From: Ehretia macrophylla
Lineage: Eukaryota; Streptophyta; Magnoliopsida; Boraginales; Ehretiaceae
Direction of reading: 5' to 3'
Assembly (NCBI GenBank): GCA_037974665.1
Contig: CM075771.1
Coordinates: 20,309,425-20,373,424, forward strand
Length of the DNA: 64,000 nucleotides
The notes under the pieces were generated by a model that saw only the letters and a list, made by a program, of their open reading frames with translations, had not been told where the DNA came from and did no database searches. Position 1 is the stretch's first letter; each line of letters opens with the position of its first letter. The position numbers were made by a program, and so were the translations under genes. Positions 1 to 12,335 of the stretch are shown here, piece by piece.

Positions 1-1754
1 AAATTAATAAATAGTTTATTAATTATTAAATATAATTTGATTATGTTTATATTTTGTAAATATGAGATATTTATGGATTAAATTTAAAAAAGAGTTTATT
101 AAATTGAAAATTCTAATATAAAGAGATTATATTAGAAAATTAATTGTGCTATAGTTGTAGTTAATTAATAAATTATTTATTTATTAATTACTATAAATAT
201 AATAAGATTATATTTATTTAAAATATGATATATTTAAGGATCCAAATTAATAAAGGTGTTTATTAATTGGATAAACCTAATATAATGAGCTTATATTAGG
301 AGACTAAATGTGCTATATTCGTGGATTACTTTTCTTTATTATTTGCTATGTATGTGGGTGATCATCGACTAGTCTTAGATGTATGAATGGATGAATGAAT
401 AAATGGATGAATGTCATTATTTTATTTATTTACCAATTTTGGGTTTTATGTAATATTTTAAAATGGAGCTTGCATGCCTCTTATTCCCGTTTTAAAGATG
501 TAAAACCTCTATTTCCAATTATGTATATCCACTAGACTAGGAATCTATGTACATAAATATAATGAAAGATCAAGATGAAGACATCAAGAGTTGGTGGACC
601 CAGTTCGTGAAAGGAGTTTTGTGAAGCCGAGGAGGAACAACCTATGAATCTATCTTGTGGGCCCTTTATTTGATTTAGGAATTCAACCCAGTGGCTCGGA
701 TTGATAGTGCTCCTAGTCCATGATCATCCCATTTTATTTTATGCATTTATTTATTTATTTTTGTGATAAATATATGATGAATGCATGTATGTTTCTATTT
801 TATTTATGCGATAAATTGAAATTAGAAGCATGTGAAAAGTGAGACCTAAACTAAAGACCAGCAAACCTTCCCAAATTAAATATTAAGTTAATAATGGTGT
901 AGTCTTGAGAAGATTATATCATTGTCTTCCGTTATCGTAGATTAGTTTATGTGTTGGGCAAGTAAGTAGCTGGCTATGGACACATAGGGGTTATTTATTT
1001 GTATCAACTTATGAACTAAGTGTCTATAAGCATAAGATGTGGAAAATTTAGATTCTTACTGGCAATCAAAAATCTATCATGTGAGGTGTCGGTATTGCAT
1101 TGATCCAAATTTCCAAGATAATAGGTTTAACTTAAACAATCTTGGAGACCAAAAAACTATAATGTGAGGTTGAAAAGATTGGAGGCAAGAATAATTGGAA
1201 TTTGTATGAGATACATTGAATAAGAGGTTATTCACTTGTTTGTTTTAACTTCACCAAAAATTTAAAATGTAAGGTGGGTTAAAGTAAATGGGCCCCCAAT
1301 TCTACTAAGAAAAACACCTTATTGCTTTCCCGTTTTCCACTAGGGAAGTGTGGGATTCGAAAATTTTAGTAGGGGTTGCTGTTTGATTTAAAGACCCAAA
1401 TCAAATGGTTAATAATATAATTAACTAATATCCTTAGATTTTACTGCATGCATATTATATCGGATAGGAACCCAACCTTCTATTTTGACTAAGACCAAAC
1501 TTCGATGACTAGCTCAATGTTTTGAGAATTGTTCTCAAATATGAGAAAGTCGTACACGTTTTAGATGCCTAAATAAGTTGTCAAAAGATACAAGAAGCAT
1601 GGATAATGTATCCATCATTAATTACTTACAAGAGTAGTGAAGTAAGAAAGATAGGACAACTAGGTATGAGATATCTAGTGGTAGTATATTAAAAATTGCA
1701 TAAGATCTCTTCAGAAAGAATTAAAGATGAAAATGAGCAATTATATTAGAAACA
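1..1754. other. AT-rich intergenic stretch with two diverged tandem units
   Basis: No gene is supported here and no long reading frame is open. At about 21-184 and 185-345 two diverged copies of a ~160-bp AT-rich unit follow each other; both end in a similar phrase around 'tgtgctata'. The rest is unassigned intergenic sequence and may include old transposon debris. The stretch ends where similarity to 36122 onwards begins. Confidence 0.5.
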
Positions 1755-2120
1755 AACTCATAAATTTGAGAAAGTTAAGCATTATATTACATCATGAAAT
1801 ATGTACAAAAATATGCTGACTCAATTAGGACCCTTGCAACTTAGATACATGACTTTCCTACGATTTAAGCACTTGTCATAAAAGTGGTCATTTAATATAT
1901 TTTTTGAGAATCATATAGCTTCCATATTTATTTTGCTAAATATGTTAGTTTAGGTTTTGATATTTAACATTTTTTAATAATTATTAGAAGGCTAATTTAG
2001 TAAGATTAATGTAGTCTGTAGAAGATATTTAATAACACGTATCATTAATCTGGATGAATATTGAGTGAAATTGTAGAGAACGGAATTGAAGGAGCCAAAT
2101 CTAATTTAATTAGTTATACT
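1755..2120. repeat. Gene-flank duplication, copy 1, first segment
   Basis: This matches 36122-36475 closely, for example around 'gagcattatatta' and 'cctacgatttaagcac'. It is the first piece of a block present twice in the window, each time downstream of a WAK-like gene. In copy 1 the block is cut at 2120 by a gypsy-type element; in copy 2 the sequence runs on uninterrupted and shows the empty site. Confidence 0.8.
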
Positions 2121-2771
2121 TGTAGTGGCAAAAATTGGGCTTGGTCCTATGGTCCTACCACGACTAGTCGTTTGGTCTCACCCAACTCATGATACTGGGG
2201 TTGCGTCACATGTAAAGTCCAATTACACTTTAACTACCTCTACGGTAGGCTTCGCTCGAGCCCTAGACTTTTGAGAGAGCCTAACGTTTGATACTACCAC
2301 GTATGGATAGTTGACGAAGATCCGGCCTTACCGAGACTTAAGGGACAAGCAACTGCGAGATAGCTCTGCTATCCAACCCCTCGTGAGTGGATGACGACGA
2401 CAAGCTGAAGTAGGTTTTGGCCTTATCAGACCTTGAGCGATAGAGACAAGAGTCCTCCAGGGATGCGAGTCCTTAGGGCTCATGGATTCTAGTCAACCAG
2501 CAGTTATAAATAGGTCGCACCTATTCAAGGGGAAGGCATCGAATATCAGACACCTTCAACCATACTCGCCCTTCCCCTCTCTATCGACCAATCTCCGCAT
2601 CTCCAGCCGCTCCTACTACAGTAGTCTCCCCTAATTACCTTATCATTTCTGTCCTATTCATACATCCTCCTACAGACACTTACTTGAGCGTCGGAGTGTC
2701 TTCGGCCGGCACCACACTAGTATCCCAAGATTCACGCCGTTCTTTTGCCTTTTGACCTTGCAGGTTGCTGG
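2121..2771 (+). repeat. 5' LTR of the gypsy-type element
   Basis: This is a direct repeat of 7640-8290 and starts 'tgtagtggcaaaaattggg'. A TATA-like motif 'ttataaatagg' lies near 2505, where U3 should drive transcription. The LTR also carries two copies of the CTAC...GTAG inverted motif that is multiplied in the interior (near 2235 and 2612). Confidence 0.85.
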
Positions 2772-2841
2772 TGCCCACCGTGGGGCCTTAGCAACTTAGT
2801 TACCCGTTTAGAAGGCTTTTATTCTTCGATTACTCCGGCTC

Positions 2842-4066
2842 ATGACAAAGGCCAAGGCTATGGCTGAAACAAGCACTCAAAATGATCCCCAAGCACAAAT
2901 GGAGGCCTTGATGGTTGAGGTGGAAGCATGCAAGGACAAACTGAAGGAACTCGAGGAAGAAAACATCGAGCTTGAGGAGAGGGTCAAGACCCTCACAGCA
3001 ACCCCTACCCCGTCGAGTCACGGGAAATCAATCGCCCACGGTCAGATAGTGGCACTTATGCAATCCCTTGGGTCCACACCCAACAGACTCCCAGCAGTAG
3101 AGTCTACCTCCAAACCATTGCCATCACTAAGCAGCTACTAGTGCAACAGTTACAAGAATGAGCACCAAACCTAGATTTCTTTCAACGGTTTCGAGAGATG
3201 GAGTCTCTCATTCAAAGGATTCCCGGGGTGCCTGCCCTTATCAAGAGGAGTGTAGCGAATAGCTTCGCCGATTCTCCATTCGTTGATGTCATCACTATGG
3301 TAGAATGCGTTCTAAGTTCAACTTTCCCAACATGAAGCCCTATGATGGGACTACCGACCCAGATGATCACATAATGCAATACAAGCAGATAATGTTCATG
3401 GTAATTGTCCCATGTGATTCAAGGGAAGCATGCATGTGCAAAGGCTTCGGCTCTAGCCTGGTAGGACCTTCTCTGTAGTGGTACACGAACCTACCAAATA
3501 ATTTTATCGCCTTTTTCACCCAATTGATAAACATGTTCATGGAGCAATTCGCGAGCAGCAGAAAGTTAGAGAAGCAGTCCGGTGATCTCTACTTGATTGT
3601 ACAAAGAAGAGGCGAGCTTCTGCGTGACTATGTGGGGAGGTTCAATAAGGAAAAGATTTTTATCCCACACTGCAACATGGACACAACTATATCCGCCTTC
3701 CGCAAGGGGTTACTACCTGAGTCCAACCTTTACAAGGAATTAACAAAATATTTGTGTAAAACCATGGAAGATGTCCTAGCGAAGGCTTGGGCCCAAATCA
3801 AGTGGGAGGAAGACGTGACCAACCACCACCCTACTGCTCCACGCTATAGTCGAAGTGACGGTCGGAGGGATAGCCGTAGAGTCAGTTCATCTGATCGATG
3901 CTCTATGAGGCACGAGCCCTACCCCACTAAAGACCAAAGAAGCAACCGCCTACACGATGACAAACGACCACTCAACCCAGAGCAAATTGATAAGGAGAGA
4001 CAAGTGATGGCCCAAGGAGAAAGAAAGAAGAGGGCTCAAGACATCGTCCTACCAGAAACATCATGA
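2842..4066 (+). pseudogene. gag-like remains of the gypsy-type element
   Basis: The first part (2842-3141) encodes a Lys/Glu-rich coiled-coil-like segment. The second part (3524-4066) resembles the plant Retrotrans_gag domain, with a pattern like 'LRDYVGRFNKEK' followed by a basic, Arg/Ser-rich tail. Such proteins form the particle of gypsy elements. The region is broken and treated as a fossil; assignment rests on domain recognition by eye. Confidence 0.7.
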
Positions 4067-4233
4067 TACAAGCACGTTGTTAATACTATCACTAGTAGAG
4101 CAGATGTTAGTGGGATCACTCACTCAATAGTAAGGAAGCGCACCTGCTCTGAATTCGGCCTTGACTCTAGGCCACAACGGCCAAGGGAGTTCAAACATGA
4201 TCATACCATCACATTCTCTAGCCATGAAGCAAC

Positions 4234-4870
4234 CTACCCAGGCGGCCCGCACCATGATGCCTTAGTCATCACGCCAATGGTGGCCAATCGATTGGTTAGA
4301 CGAATACTCGTCGACAATGGCAGCTCTGCCAATGTTATTACACTAGCTACCCTATGAAAAATGGGAATTGATGAAGCTTGTATCATGCACCATTCGACCA
4401 TATTAGTAGGCTTTAACGGCGAGGAAAAGAGCACCATAAGGGAGGTCATCCTCCCTACCTATGCAAGGAGGTATAAACCTCTATACTCGGTTCTTAGTGG
4501 TGGATTGTCAATCCCCCTACAACATCATTCTAGGGAGACCGTGGATCCATGAAATGAAGGCCATTCTATCCACCTACCACTAGGTAATCAAGTTTTCTAC
4601 CAAGTGGGGGATTGGAGAGATAAGAGGGCAGCAAGGAGATTCTTGTGACTACTACTGCAGTATTCGAGTTCCCCACTATGACGTCTTGTACTAGTTGGAG
4701 CAAGTTACACAATAATCTCATCCCAAGGTACCTTGGATACCACTCTGCCCAAATAGCTAGAATGCAACTTATCTTAGAAAGTACTAGTCTTAGGAAATAC
4801 ATGTCTGAATTAGCTTCATTTCATGTGTTCAATAAAATTCCATTTGCTTTAGCGATAGGCCCATAGAAAA
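4234..4870 (+). pseudogene. Aspartic-protease-like remains of the gypsy-type element
   Basis: A plus-strand reading around 4300-4340 contains 'LVDNGSSANVI', the active-site signature typical of plant gypsy protease domains (D-[NT]-G-[SA]-[SA]). It lies directly downstream of gag, as expected for gag-pro order. No reverse transcriptase, RNase H or integrase follows. Broken fossil. Confidence 0.65.
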
Positions 4871-5057
4871 ATTGATGTAGTAGGCTTACAAGCACGCCAA
4901 TGTAGTACGCCCACATACATGGCGGTATAGTTACCTTTCAGGATCAATAAAGATCAACTCAGGGTTTGATTCAAATTTTTGACTTATGTCGCACTCAATG
5001 AGACAACATAATTCGAACTAATACCCATGTATTCAAGCAATACCCGGCACATTCACA

Positions 5058-5735
5058 TAAAGAAGGGTCATGGACCTTCTAAGCTCTCCATGCTCGCAAA
5101 TGAGGCGTCCTAAACCCTCTGAGCTTACTACGCATATTAAAGAGGAGTCCTTGACCCTCCGCGCCTAGTGTGATTGAAAAGGATGAGTCCTTGACCCTCC
5201 GCGCCTACCATGATTACAAAAGAGGAGTCCTTGACCCTCCGCGCCTATTGTGATTGCAAATTATGAGTCCTTGACCCTCGGCGCCTACCATGATTGCAAC
5301 CGAGGAGTCCTTGACCCTCCGCGCCTACCGTGATTGCAAAGAAGGCGTCCTTGACCCTCCGCGCCTACCGTAATTGCAAATGAGGAGTTATTGACCCTAC
5401 GCGCCTACCGTGATTGCAAATGAGAAGTCCTTGACTCTCCGCGCCTACCGTGATTGCGAACGAGGAGTCCTTGACCCTTCGCGCCTATCGTGATTGCAAA
5501 GGAGGAGTCTTTGACCCTCCGCGCCTACCGTAATTGCAAATGAGGAGTCCTTGACCCTCTGCGCCTACCATGATTGCAAAGGAGGAGTCCTTGACCCTCT
5601 GCGCCTACCGTGATTACAAAGAGGAGTCCTTGACCCTCCGCGCCTACCGTGATCATAAGAGAGGAGTCCAAGACCTTCTGCTGCTACCGTAATCATAAGA
5701 GAGGGGTCTAAGACCCTCCGTGCCTACCATTCCAA
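5058..5735 (+). repeat. ~40-bp tandem repeat array inside the gypsy-type element
   Basis: About 16 head-to-tail units of close to 40 bp share the core 'gtccttgaccctccgcgcc' followed by 'taccgtgattgcaaa'. Unit length is nearly constant, and the last units drift in sequence. The array is much more GC-rich than its surroundings and lies where pol would normally be. No coding role is seen. Confidence 0.95.
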
Positions 5736-5849
5736 GAATTGGTGTCTACCGTACTAAAGGTACCTACATGTTTGACCAAGCGTATATGGCCCCAAGGATT
5801 GGTGCCTACCATCCCAAGGGTTAGTGCCTAACAGAACCTACATGCGAAT

Positions 5850-7400
5850 TTCAAGCCTACCAATATGGTAGACTCCATGGACTCAAGTTTCACAATCTTC
5901 AATGACGCTAGAAGATCATTTTTCAAGCCTACCAACATGGTAGGCTCCGTGATACCACTCCAAAATTTTTAGTGTATCAACGAGGGCGCACACATCGTTC
6001 CGAGTCTACTAACATGGTAGGTTCCACGATAACTAATACATGTTTGACGCGATATGCACACAAAGACTACCAACACGGTAGGCTCCGTGACAACAGATCT
6101 ACTTTTGTAATGATATGAGCGCATAACCTACCAACTCAGTAGGTTCCATGACACACGCTTTGTAATCTTTAATAAGGTTAGAAGATGTATTCTTCCGAGC
6201 CTACCAACACAGTAGGCTCCATGACACAAGTTCTACCAAATGGGTTATCTTACCGTACACTACGGTGAACTCTGTCAGAAGGGACACATGTCACACGTTG
6301 GAATCATCTCCTATGGTAAGCATCATCAAGAGCAGCCACTCTTACTTGGCACGTAACTTCTAAACAAGGCTTACGTATACCATGCGGCGAATTCACTCTT
6401 TTTTACAACAACTTTGAAAATGTTCCATAGCCATCGGCCACATATGTGCATTCGTGGTAGTAGGCAGCGAGATACTCTCTGCAAGGTTTTACAAGTTGAA
6501 GCCTACCACATGGTAGGCACCGATGACTTCGCAAGCCTAAGAAGTAAGCAACACAAAAGGCAAGACGCATAGTAGGCTCCATCACCAACTCTACAGTATA
6601 TGATATATTAAGAGGATGGGTGCATCTGTACTTCAAAGCCTGCCAACATAGTAGGCTCCGACGCCACCTCCACCTTTTTGGATAGGAAGAGGAAACGTTT
6701 TCAAGCCCACCAGCATGGTAGTATCCAAGACAAAGGCTACGCATTCATTAGTACATCAAGAAGGCGCGTGAATTTGTTCAACACTAACACCATGGTAGGC
6801 AACAAGTTGTCCTCAACAATGTTTTAACAAATTGGAAGAACGACAAGGTAGGCTTCGCATTGAAAAGAGAATAAAATAGTCTCCAAGCTATTGCTTATCA
6901 TGAAGGCTCAAATGTTTTTGAAGACTACCAATACAGTAGGCTTTGCGCACTTGCTTACCAAAAGGACGTAACATTTTCAGGATTACCGTCACGGTAGGTC
7001 CCATGATTTTAGCTACATCTTTGCACGTGAGCGTCGATGCCTACCAATATAATAGGCTTTGCAATAGTAAACCCGTTCTTGCTGTATTATAAGTGCAATG
7101 ACTACCAACATGGTGGGTTCCAAGGCGAAAGCTACATCATCAATAAAGTACGTGAGCTCATCCGAGACTACGATCATGGTAGCCTCCGACTCAATTCCAC
7201 AGTTCTTAATGAGTTAGCAATGTGTATGCAATTTATGAAGCCTACCGATGCGGTGGGATCCGTGTTGTTAACTCTAGCCTTATAATGGTGTGAGAACGGT
7301 GCCTACCGGAGTAGTAGGCCCTGTAACAATGACTCGACGTCTGCAAAGGTGTGAAGCGAGAAGTCTACCAGTGCAGTAGGCTCCGCTTATGACAAACTAC
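5850..7400 (+). repeat. Dispersed array of CCTACC...GGTAGG inverted motifs
   Basis: About 18 copies of an imperfect palindrome, typically 'cctaccaacatggtagg' followed by 'ctccgtga', recur mostly every 60-90 bp. Examples are near 5856, 5928, 6005, 6065, 6127, 6199, 6640, 6926, 7040, 7100, 7240, 7301 and 7363. The arms can pair as a 5-6-bp stem with a 5-base loop. The spacer sequences are unrelated to one another, so this is not a simple tandem repeat. The motif also occurs in the element's LTRs. Confidence 0.85.
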
Positions 7401-7639
7401 TGTTCTAATTTTAAGGGAACTTCATAGTAGGCGACGAGGAGTTAACAAACACCTTAGTCATTGCGATATGTCACCTGTTGATACGAGGACAAGAGTCTTG
7501 GACATATTGGGCTACTATTTTATCTGGATGAGGTAGTCTATTGCAATATCCCATGACCTGACTCGCATGAAGTATGTCGCGCTGCACGCAACTCCTCCCT
7601 AACTCAAAGACTCTTTGACTCAGGGAGTGGGGGACAAAC

Positions 7640-8290
7640 TGTAGTGGCAAAAATTGGGCTTGGTCCTATAGTCCTACCGCACTAATCGTTTGGTCTCACC
7701 CAACTCATGATACTGGGGCTGCGTCCCATGTAAGGTCCAATTATACTTTAACTACCTCTACGGTAGGTTCAGCTTGAGCCCTAGACTTTTGAGAGAGCCC
7801 AACGTTTGATACTACCACGTATGGATAGTTGACGAAGATCCGGCCTTACCGAGACTTAAGGGACAATCAACTGCGAGATAGCTCCGCTATCCAACCCCTC
7901 GTGAATGGATGATGATGACAAGCTGGAGTAGGCTTCGGCCTTATTAGATCTTGAGGGATAGACACAAGAGTCCTCCAGGGATGCGAGCCCTTAGGGCTCA
8001 TGAATTTTAGTCAACCAGCAGTTATAAATAGGCCGCACCTACTCAAGGGAAAGGCATCGAATATCAGACACCTTCAGCCATACTCGCAATTCCCCTCTCT
8101 ATCGACCAATCTCCGCATCTCCAATCGCTCCTACTATGGTAGTCTCCCCTAATTATCTTATTATTTATGTCTTATTCATACATCCTCCTACAGACACTGA
8201 CTTGAGCGTCAGAGTGTCTTCGGTCGACACCACACCGATGTCCCAAGACTTACGCCGTTCTTTTGCCTTTTGACCTTGCAGATTGCTAGT
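7640..8290 (+). repeat. 3' LTR of the gypsy-type element
   Basis: This matches the 5' LTR with scattered mismatches and has the same TATA-like motif near 8022. It is preceded by a purine-rich tract. Similarity to the 5' copy continues to about 8299, slightly into what is primer-site-like sequence at the 5' end. About 30 further bases lie between there and the ATACT target duplication. Confidence 0.85.
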
Positions 8291-8334
8291 ACCCATCGAA
8301 ATTCGTGATTGTAGATTTCGGGGTTTATAATACT

Positions 8335-9058
8335 CATATGTTTACTATGTATAAAATTATCACTTGAATTTGTGAACTAGGCATTTTATTCCAACGATAT
8401 TCTAAATTTGAAGGATTTAATCAATTTTTGGCAATAATATCCTTAACCTATTATGGAATAACTATCTCAATACTTAAGAGTTGGGTATAATGATCAAGTA
8501 ATGACCTATAGTAATTAGAGGTTTTAGGTTAAAACTACGGCTTAGGCCTCTATTATACAAAAAAAAAAAAGACAATTCTTTAATATAACGTATAGTCTAT
8601 TAGCCCGACTGACTCACGTTTAAAACAAAATTGGTGGTTTTAAACGATGCCTATATTATTATAACCAGTGTCTTGACTAAGCAAGGGCAAAATATTGCCT
8701 GCTTAAATCAAATAATCCCAGTGCCAAAGTACTTAAGAATCCAGAATCTTTCTTTGATTTGGAAATCTCTACTTTCTTAACACATCTGCGAACTAGCTCC
8801 ACATTCGTCATGGCTGAACATACTAACATGTTAATTAGTTTAGTAACAACTCGATGAACTATGTCATTAAACGACCAATTTTGTTCAAGGCAAGTGTGCC
8901 AAAACAATAATGATGAGAAGTGTACCCACCAATTACCACAGATCACACCTTTTTTCTTAATTTAATCATATGTTCGGCTATCAATGCAGAATTTAATCGA
9001 TTATTGACCAGATAGTTCAATTTTTGATTAACTAAAATTTCTAATTAATAAAAAATTT
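8335..9058. repeat. Gene-flank duplication, copy 1, second segment
   Basis: This continues the block interrupted by the gypsy element. It matches 36476-37047 and then 48863-48997, for example 'ttgactaagca.gggcaaaatattgcc' and 'gatcacacc'. It contains no gene. At 9058 it is interrupted again, by a CACTA element, whereas copy 2 runs on into 'ataacttgcattatag'. Confidence 0.8.
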
Positions 9059-9094
9059 CATTACAAAAAAAACTGGATTCTGCAATAGACGATT

Positions 9095-9545
9095 CCCCTC
9101 ACCGTACCGTCGCCAATTTAAATTTTACGACGCCACGGTAAAAGAAAACGTCTGTCAGACATGAGATTATCGCCAAAATCATTTCCCTCACCAAACCATC
9201 ATTAATTTGACGACGACTACTAAACTATCTCCATCCCATATCCAAAGTCTTCCGTCACCACACCTTTGTCATATTTTCTCGTCTCCAGGCCGTCATCACA
9301 GTTTGTCATCACTAAGCCCTCGTCAACTGGAGCCGTCTCAAAACTATCACCAAATTCCCTATCGCCAAGCCCTCACCGACCTTTCCCCTCACCCGCCCCT
9401 CGCCAATGATTGCTGTCACCGAGCACTCGCCAACTTAACCTCTCACCAAACCGTCACAAAAAGTGTCATCACCGAGCCCTTGCCAACCTTTCCTCTCGCC
9501 AATCCACCATTAACCCTTCCCTTCACCAAGCCCTCACTAACTTAA
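9095..9545. repeat. CACTA left subterminal repeat region
   Basis: This is dense with short, degenerate motifs such as 'ctcaccaa', 'ccctcgccaa' and 'ccgtcacc' in both orders. It is the position and style of CACTA subterminal binding sites. The reading frames open across it encode low-complexity Ser/Pro/His protein and are by-products of the repeats. Confidence 0.7.
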
Positions 9546-9639
9546 CCATTCCATATAATTGCACTTGTAATAATTCTATCATAAATTTTAAAATATCATC
9601 CCAAACTTAATTTGCTATAAAAATTAAAAAATTTAAAAA

Positions 9640-12000
9640 ACATTATACTAATTATATATATATATATACACAATATATTTACATATATGAAAAGACAAAA
9701 AATCCAAAACATCTATTCATAATCACAACATTAGATAAAACATTTTTTTAACAATCATATAAAATAGAAAGTTTCAAAATCCAAAAGATACTAGTTATTT
9801 GATAGCTAACAATACAAAAAGTCATCTTAAAATTACTCTATAACCACCTAAACTTCTAGCAGTATCGTCACCCTTGCAAGTCCTAGTGTCTCCAAGACAA
9901 TTGACATGTAACATTTGATGGAAAGACAACATCCACGAGATAAGCGTCAATGGCAGCTACAGAATATCATCAATTGCTTCTTAGCCATAATACCCAGAAC
10001 TTAGGTGCAGACAACCTTACATCCTTGAATTATATTTGTAACATATTAGCCGGGACTGAATGACACAAGTTTTTATTAAAGCATTAATCACTAGACTAAA
10101 TCTAATTTAAAGTAGGACACAAAAACCATCTCAATCAGAAGGGAACAATATAAACGCCACACATGAAAACACATTAGTCATACAGAGCTGGCCACAACTT
10201 AAACAATCACGAGACACACTGAAAATTGAAAACTAAAGACATAAATTTCAAGACAGTCACAACAGATGACTTGGAACTAACAACCACCTGACCGAACTAC
10301 CCATATCACATATTTGGACCCACTAAATATGTATTCAATCTATCTCATCTCTACACACACACATACATACATACAGATAAACAAAGAATTACAAATACAA
10401 TAGCTTATATGGAATGAATAAATGAAACTAGAAATCAAAAGTTAGTTTCGAGTCGTTTATCAACTAACTGTCTTTAGCATCTAAGATAGTTACTAGCCTC
10501 AAGAGAACAATTATCAACTCCGATAGCTTGAGCAAAGGCACTTAAGGAAAGAAGGCATAAATAACCTTTTAGTAACAATATTAGTTATGAATTACTTGAA
10601 AATTGAATATCTTTAAGAATATCAATCATATCATGTAAACATGCTTATGTTGACAAGATGTTAATCTAGGACTAGCATCAGTTATCTTTATCAACTGTAA
10701 AATAAAGATTGCCATGGCTGCAAAGTCACCGGTTGCATGTGGAACAGAAAAAGATATGAATTTCTCCCACATACCATCTTGGTTGCCTGGCCAATATATG
10801 TTTCACTTAAGCGGTAAGCCTCGATGTCAAAGTGTCACTTGCTCAGAGATAACATCATTATGTTTTCTTTTTCTTATTTGGTGGCTAGTTGCGATGTCAA
10901 GCGGCCACAAAAGAGCAGCATCAATAATAAACAAATGCCAAATCCTAAGTAGCACACCCATGAGGCTAAGAGCAATTCAACAAGTGCCAAATCCTGAATA
11001 TTAAAAAGCTAAAACTGAAAGGTCGCAGGTTCGATTCCCAGAAAAACAAGGGCTGTTGGTTTTCTTGCGCAAGTCTAGAGAAATCATAGGACTAGCATAG
11101 AGGGGCAACCACCCTTTAAAGAAAATCCCAACTCAATGCTGCCTCATTCTTCTCTGAGCTATATAGACCCATATCCATATTCCATATTGCATATCAAACA
11201 CATAAATAAAATAGAAGATTAGGCTCAAATCAATATTTCCATCAGGCATGAATCTTACATGCCATGGCCGGAAACGCCTGTTGCAAATCACAATTGCACC
11301 GCAAAGATACAGATCAGATCTAACTACCTGATCCCATTTGCATGCAGAAACATATTAATTGGCTTTTATGTTTTTATTTTTCTCTGTTTCCTCTCAAGTA
11401 TTGCAGCAGCAGCATTATCAAAACCAATAACAAGAACAACAACAGCAGCAGCAGATACATACATTAGAGAATTCAGGTTTAAGGTTTGGCTCATGTATAC
11501 ACACTCACACCGTCTCTGCATGTATGAGAGAGAAGGGCCATCGTTAACACAGAATGTGATGAAATCATAGGCAATGCGGAGACAGGATACCACCCTTTCT
11601 CAAATCTCCCATCTCTGCAACCTCATTCTCGAATCAAAATTATATTAAAACATTTTTCATATCAAACTTCAGTTAGCTACATAGGAACTAACCCACCCAA
11701 ATACTCAAAGGGCTTTAGCGTCTGTAACCCAAATGTAAATATAGAAGGTTGACATAAAACAAAACAATTATTCAGCTAAAGTCCATGAGCAGCCATGGAC
11801 GCAAAATACCAATCAAGAGATACGCGTTAGATCTCATTTCCCAATTCAATTTACCTTGAAAAAATAATTTAATGAACTCAGAAAATCAAACAATGAAATA
11901 GTAAAAAGTGAGATGAGATAAACCTGGCCCAAGTATCAAGAGGTGAAAAAGAATTGGAACCGTACAGAGGATACAATTGATGAAGGCTCAGATAAGTTAA

Positions 12001-12034
<34 letters not shown>

Positions 12035-12300
12035 GTACATAAAATAAATACTAGAAATATATGAATCTCTCACTTGATTAAGCTTTCACCACTGATTTGA
12101 CTTCGAACCCTCCCGTTGAGCTTGCCAACGGTAGAAGGCTTTCAATAGACAATATAATTTTTTTTTCTCCTCTTCCTGTCAGCTGTACCTGATCTCTTCT
12201 GCTTTTTTTTTTTTATGTTCCTTGTTCTCTTTGCCCGACGATGGGGAGGTAATGGTAAGGTGAGATTGGTTTTATTTATTTTGTGAAGTGTGTGTGTGCG
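9640..12300. other. CACTA interior, possibly including captured host sequence on the minus strand
   Basis: No transposase is seen. Part of the interior reads like host gene sequence on the minus strand. A stretch at about 11925-12000 is open and ends in 'gggccag' followed by 'gtttatctc', a good 5' splice site. Farther upstream on that strand (12100-12240) is a pyrimidine-rich, 5'-UTR-like stretch. The encoded peptide is not one I recognise. CACTA elements are known to capture gene fragments; here that is only an inference. A (CA)n(TA)n microsatellite sits at 12001-12034. Confidence 0.3.
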
Positions 12301-12335
12301 TGAGAATCGTATGAGTGGTGATAGATATTTTGAGG

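Larger units (their letters stand above)
2121..8329 (+). mobile_element. Non-autonomous Ty3/gypsy-type LTR element (Tat-like), fossil
   Basis: Two direct LTRs of about 0.65 kb flank a 4.9-kb interior. The 5-bp ATACT lies before the element (2116-2120) and again at 8330-8334, and the matching uninterrupted site near 36470 shows the target. After the 5' LTR lies a primer-site-like stretch beginning 'tggtgcccaccg'; before the 3' LTR is a purine tract at about 7623-7638. The interior keeps gag-like and protease-like remains but no recognisable reverse transcriptase or integrase; the space is filled by repeat arrays. By eye the LTRs differ at roughly 50 sites, so the insertion is old, perhaps a few million years at usual plant rates. 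The coding remains are broken several times. The exact 3' edge is uncertain. Confidence 0.85.

Noticed and set aside
5058-5735. Regular repeat array that superficially resembles a CRISPR array
   Set aside because: Units are head-to-tail without unique spacers, lie inside an LTR element, and the DNA is from a plant nucleus.
6403-7285. Open frames of 82-113 codons in the gypsy-type element
   Set aside because: They run through the hairpin-motif array and resemble no known protein.
9207-9610. Ser/Pro/His-rich open frames
   Set aside because: They run through the CACTA subterminal motif cluster; low complexity and repeat-driven.
11021-11040. Stretch 'ggtcgcaggttcgattccc' resembling a tRNA/SINE B box
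   Set aside because: No matching A box, cloverleaf or SINE tail could be found at the right distance, so neither a tRNA nor a SINE is supported.
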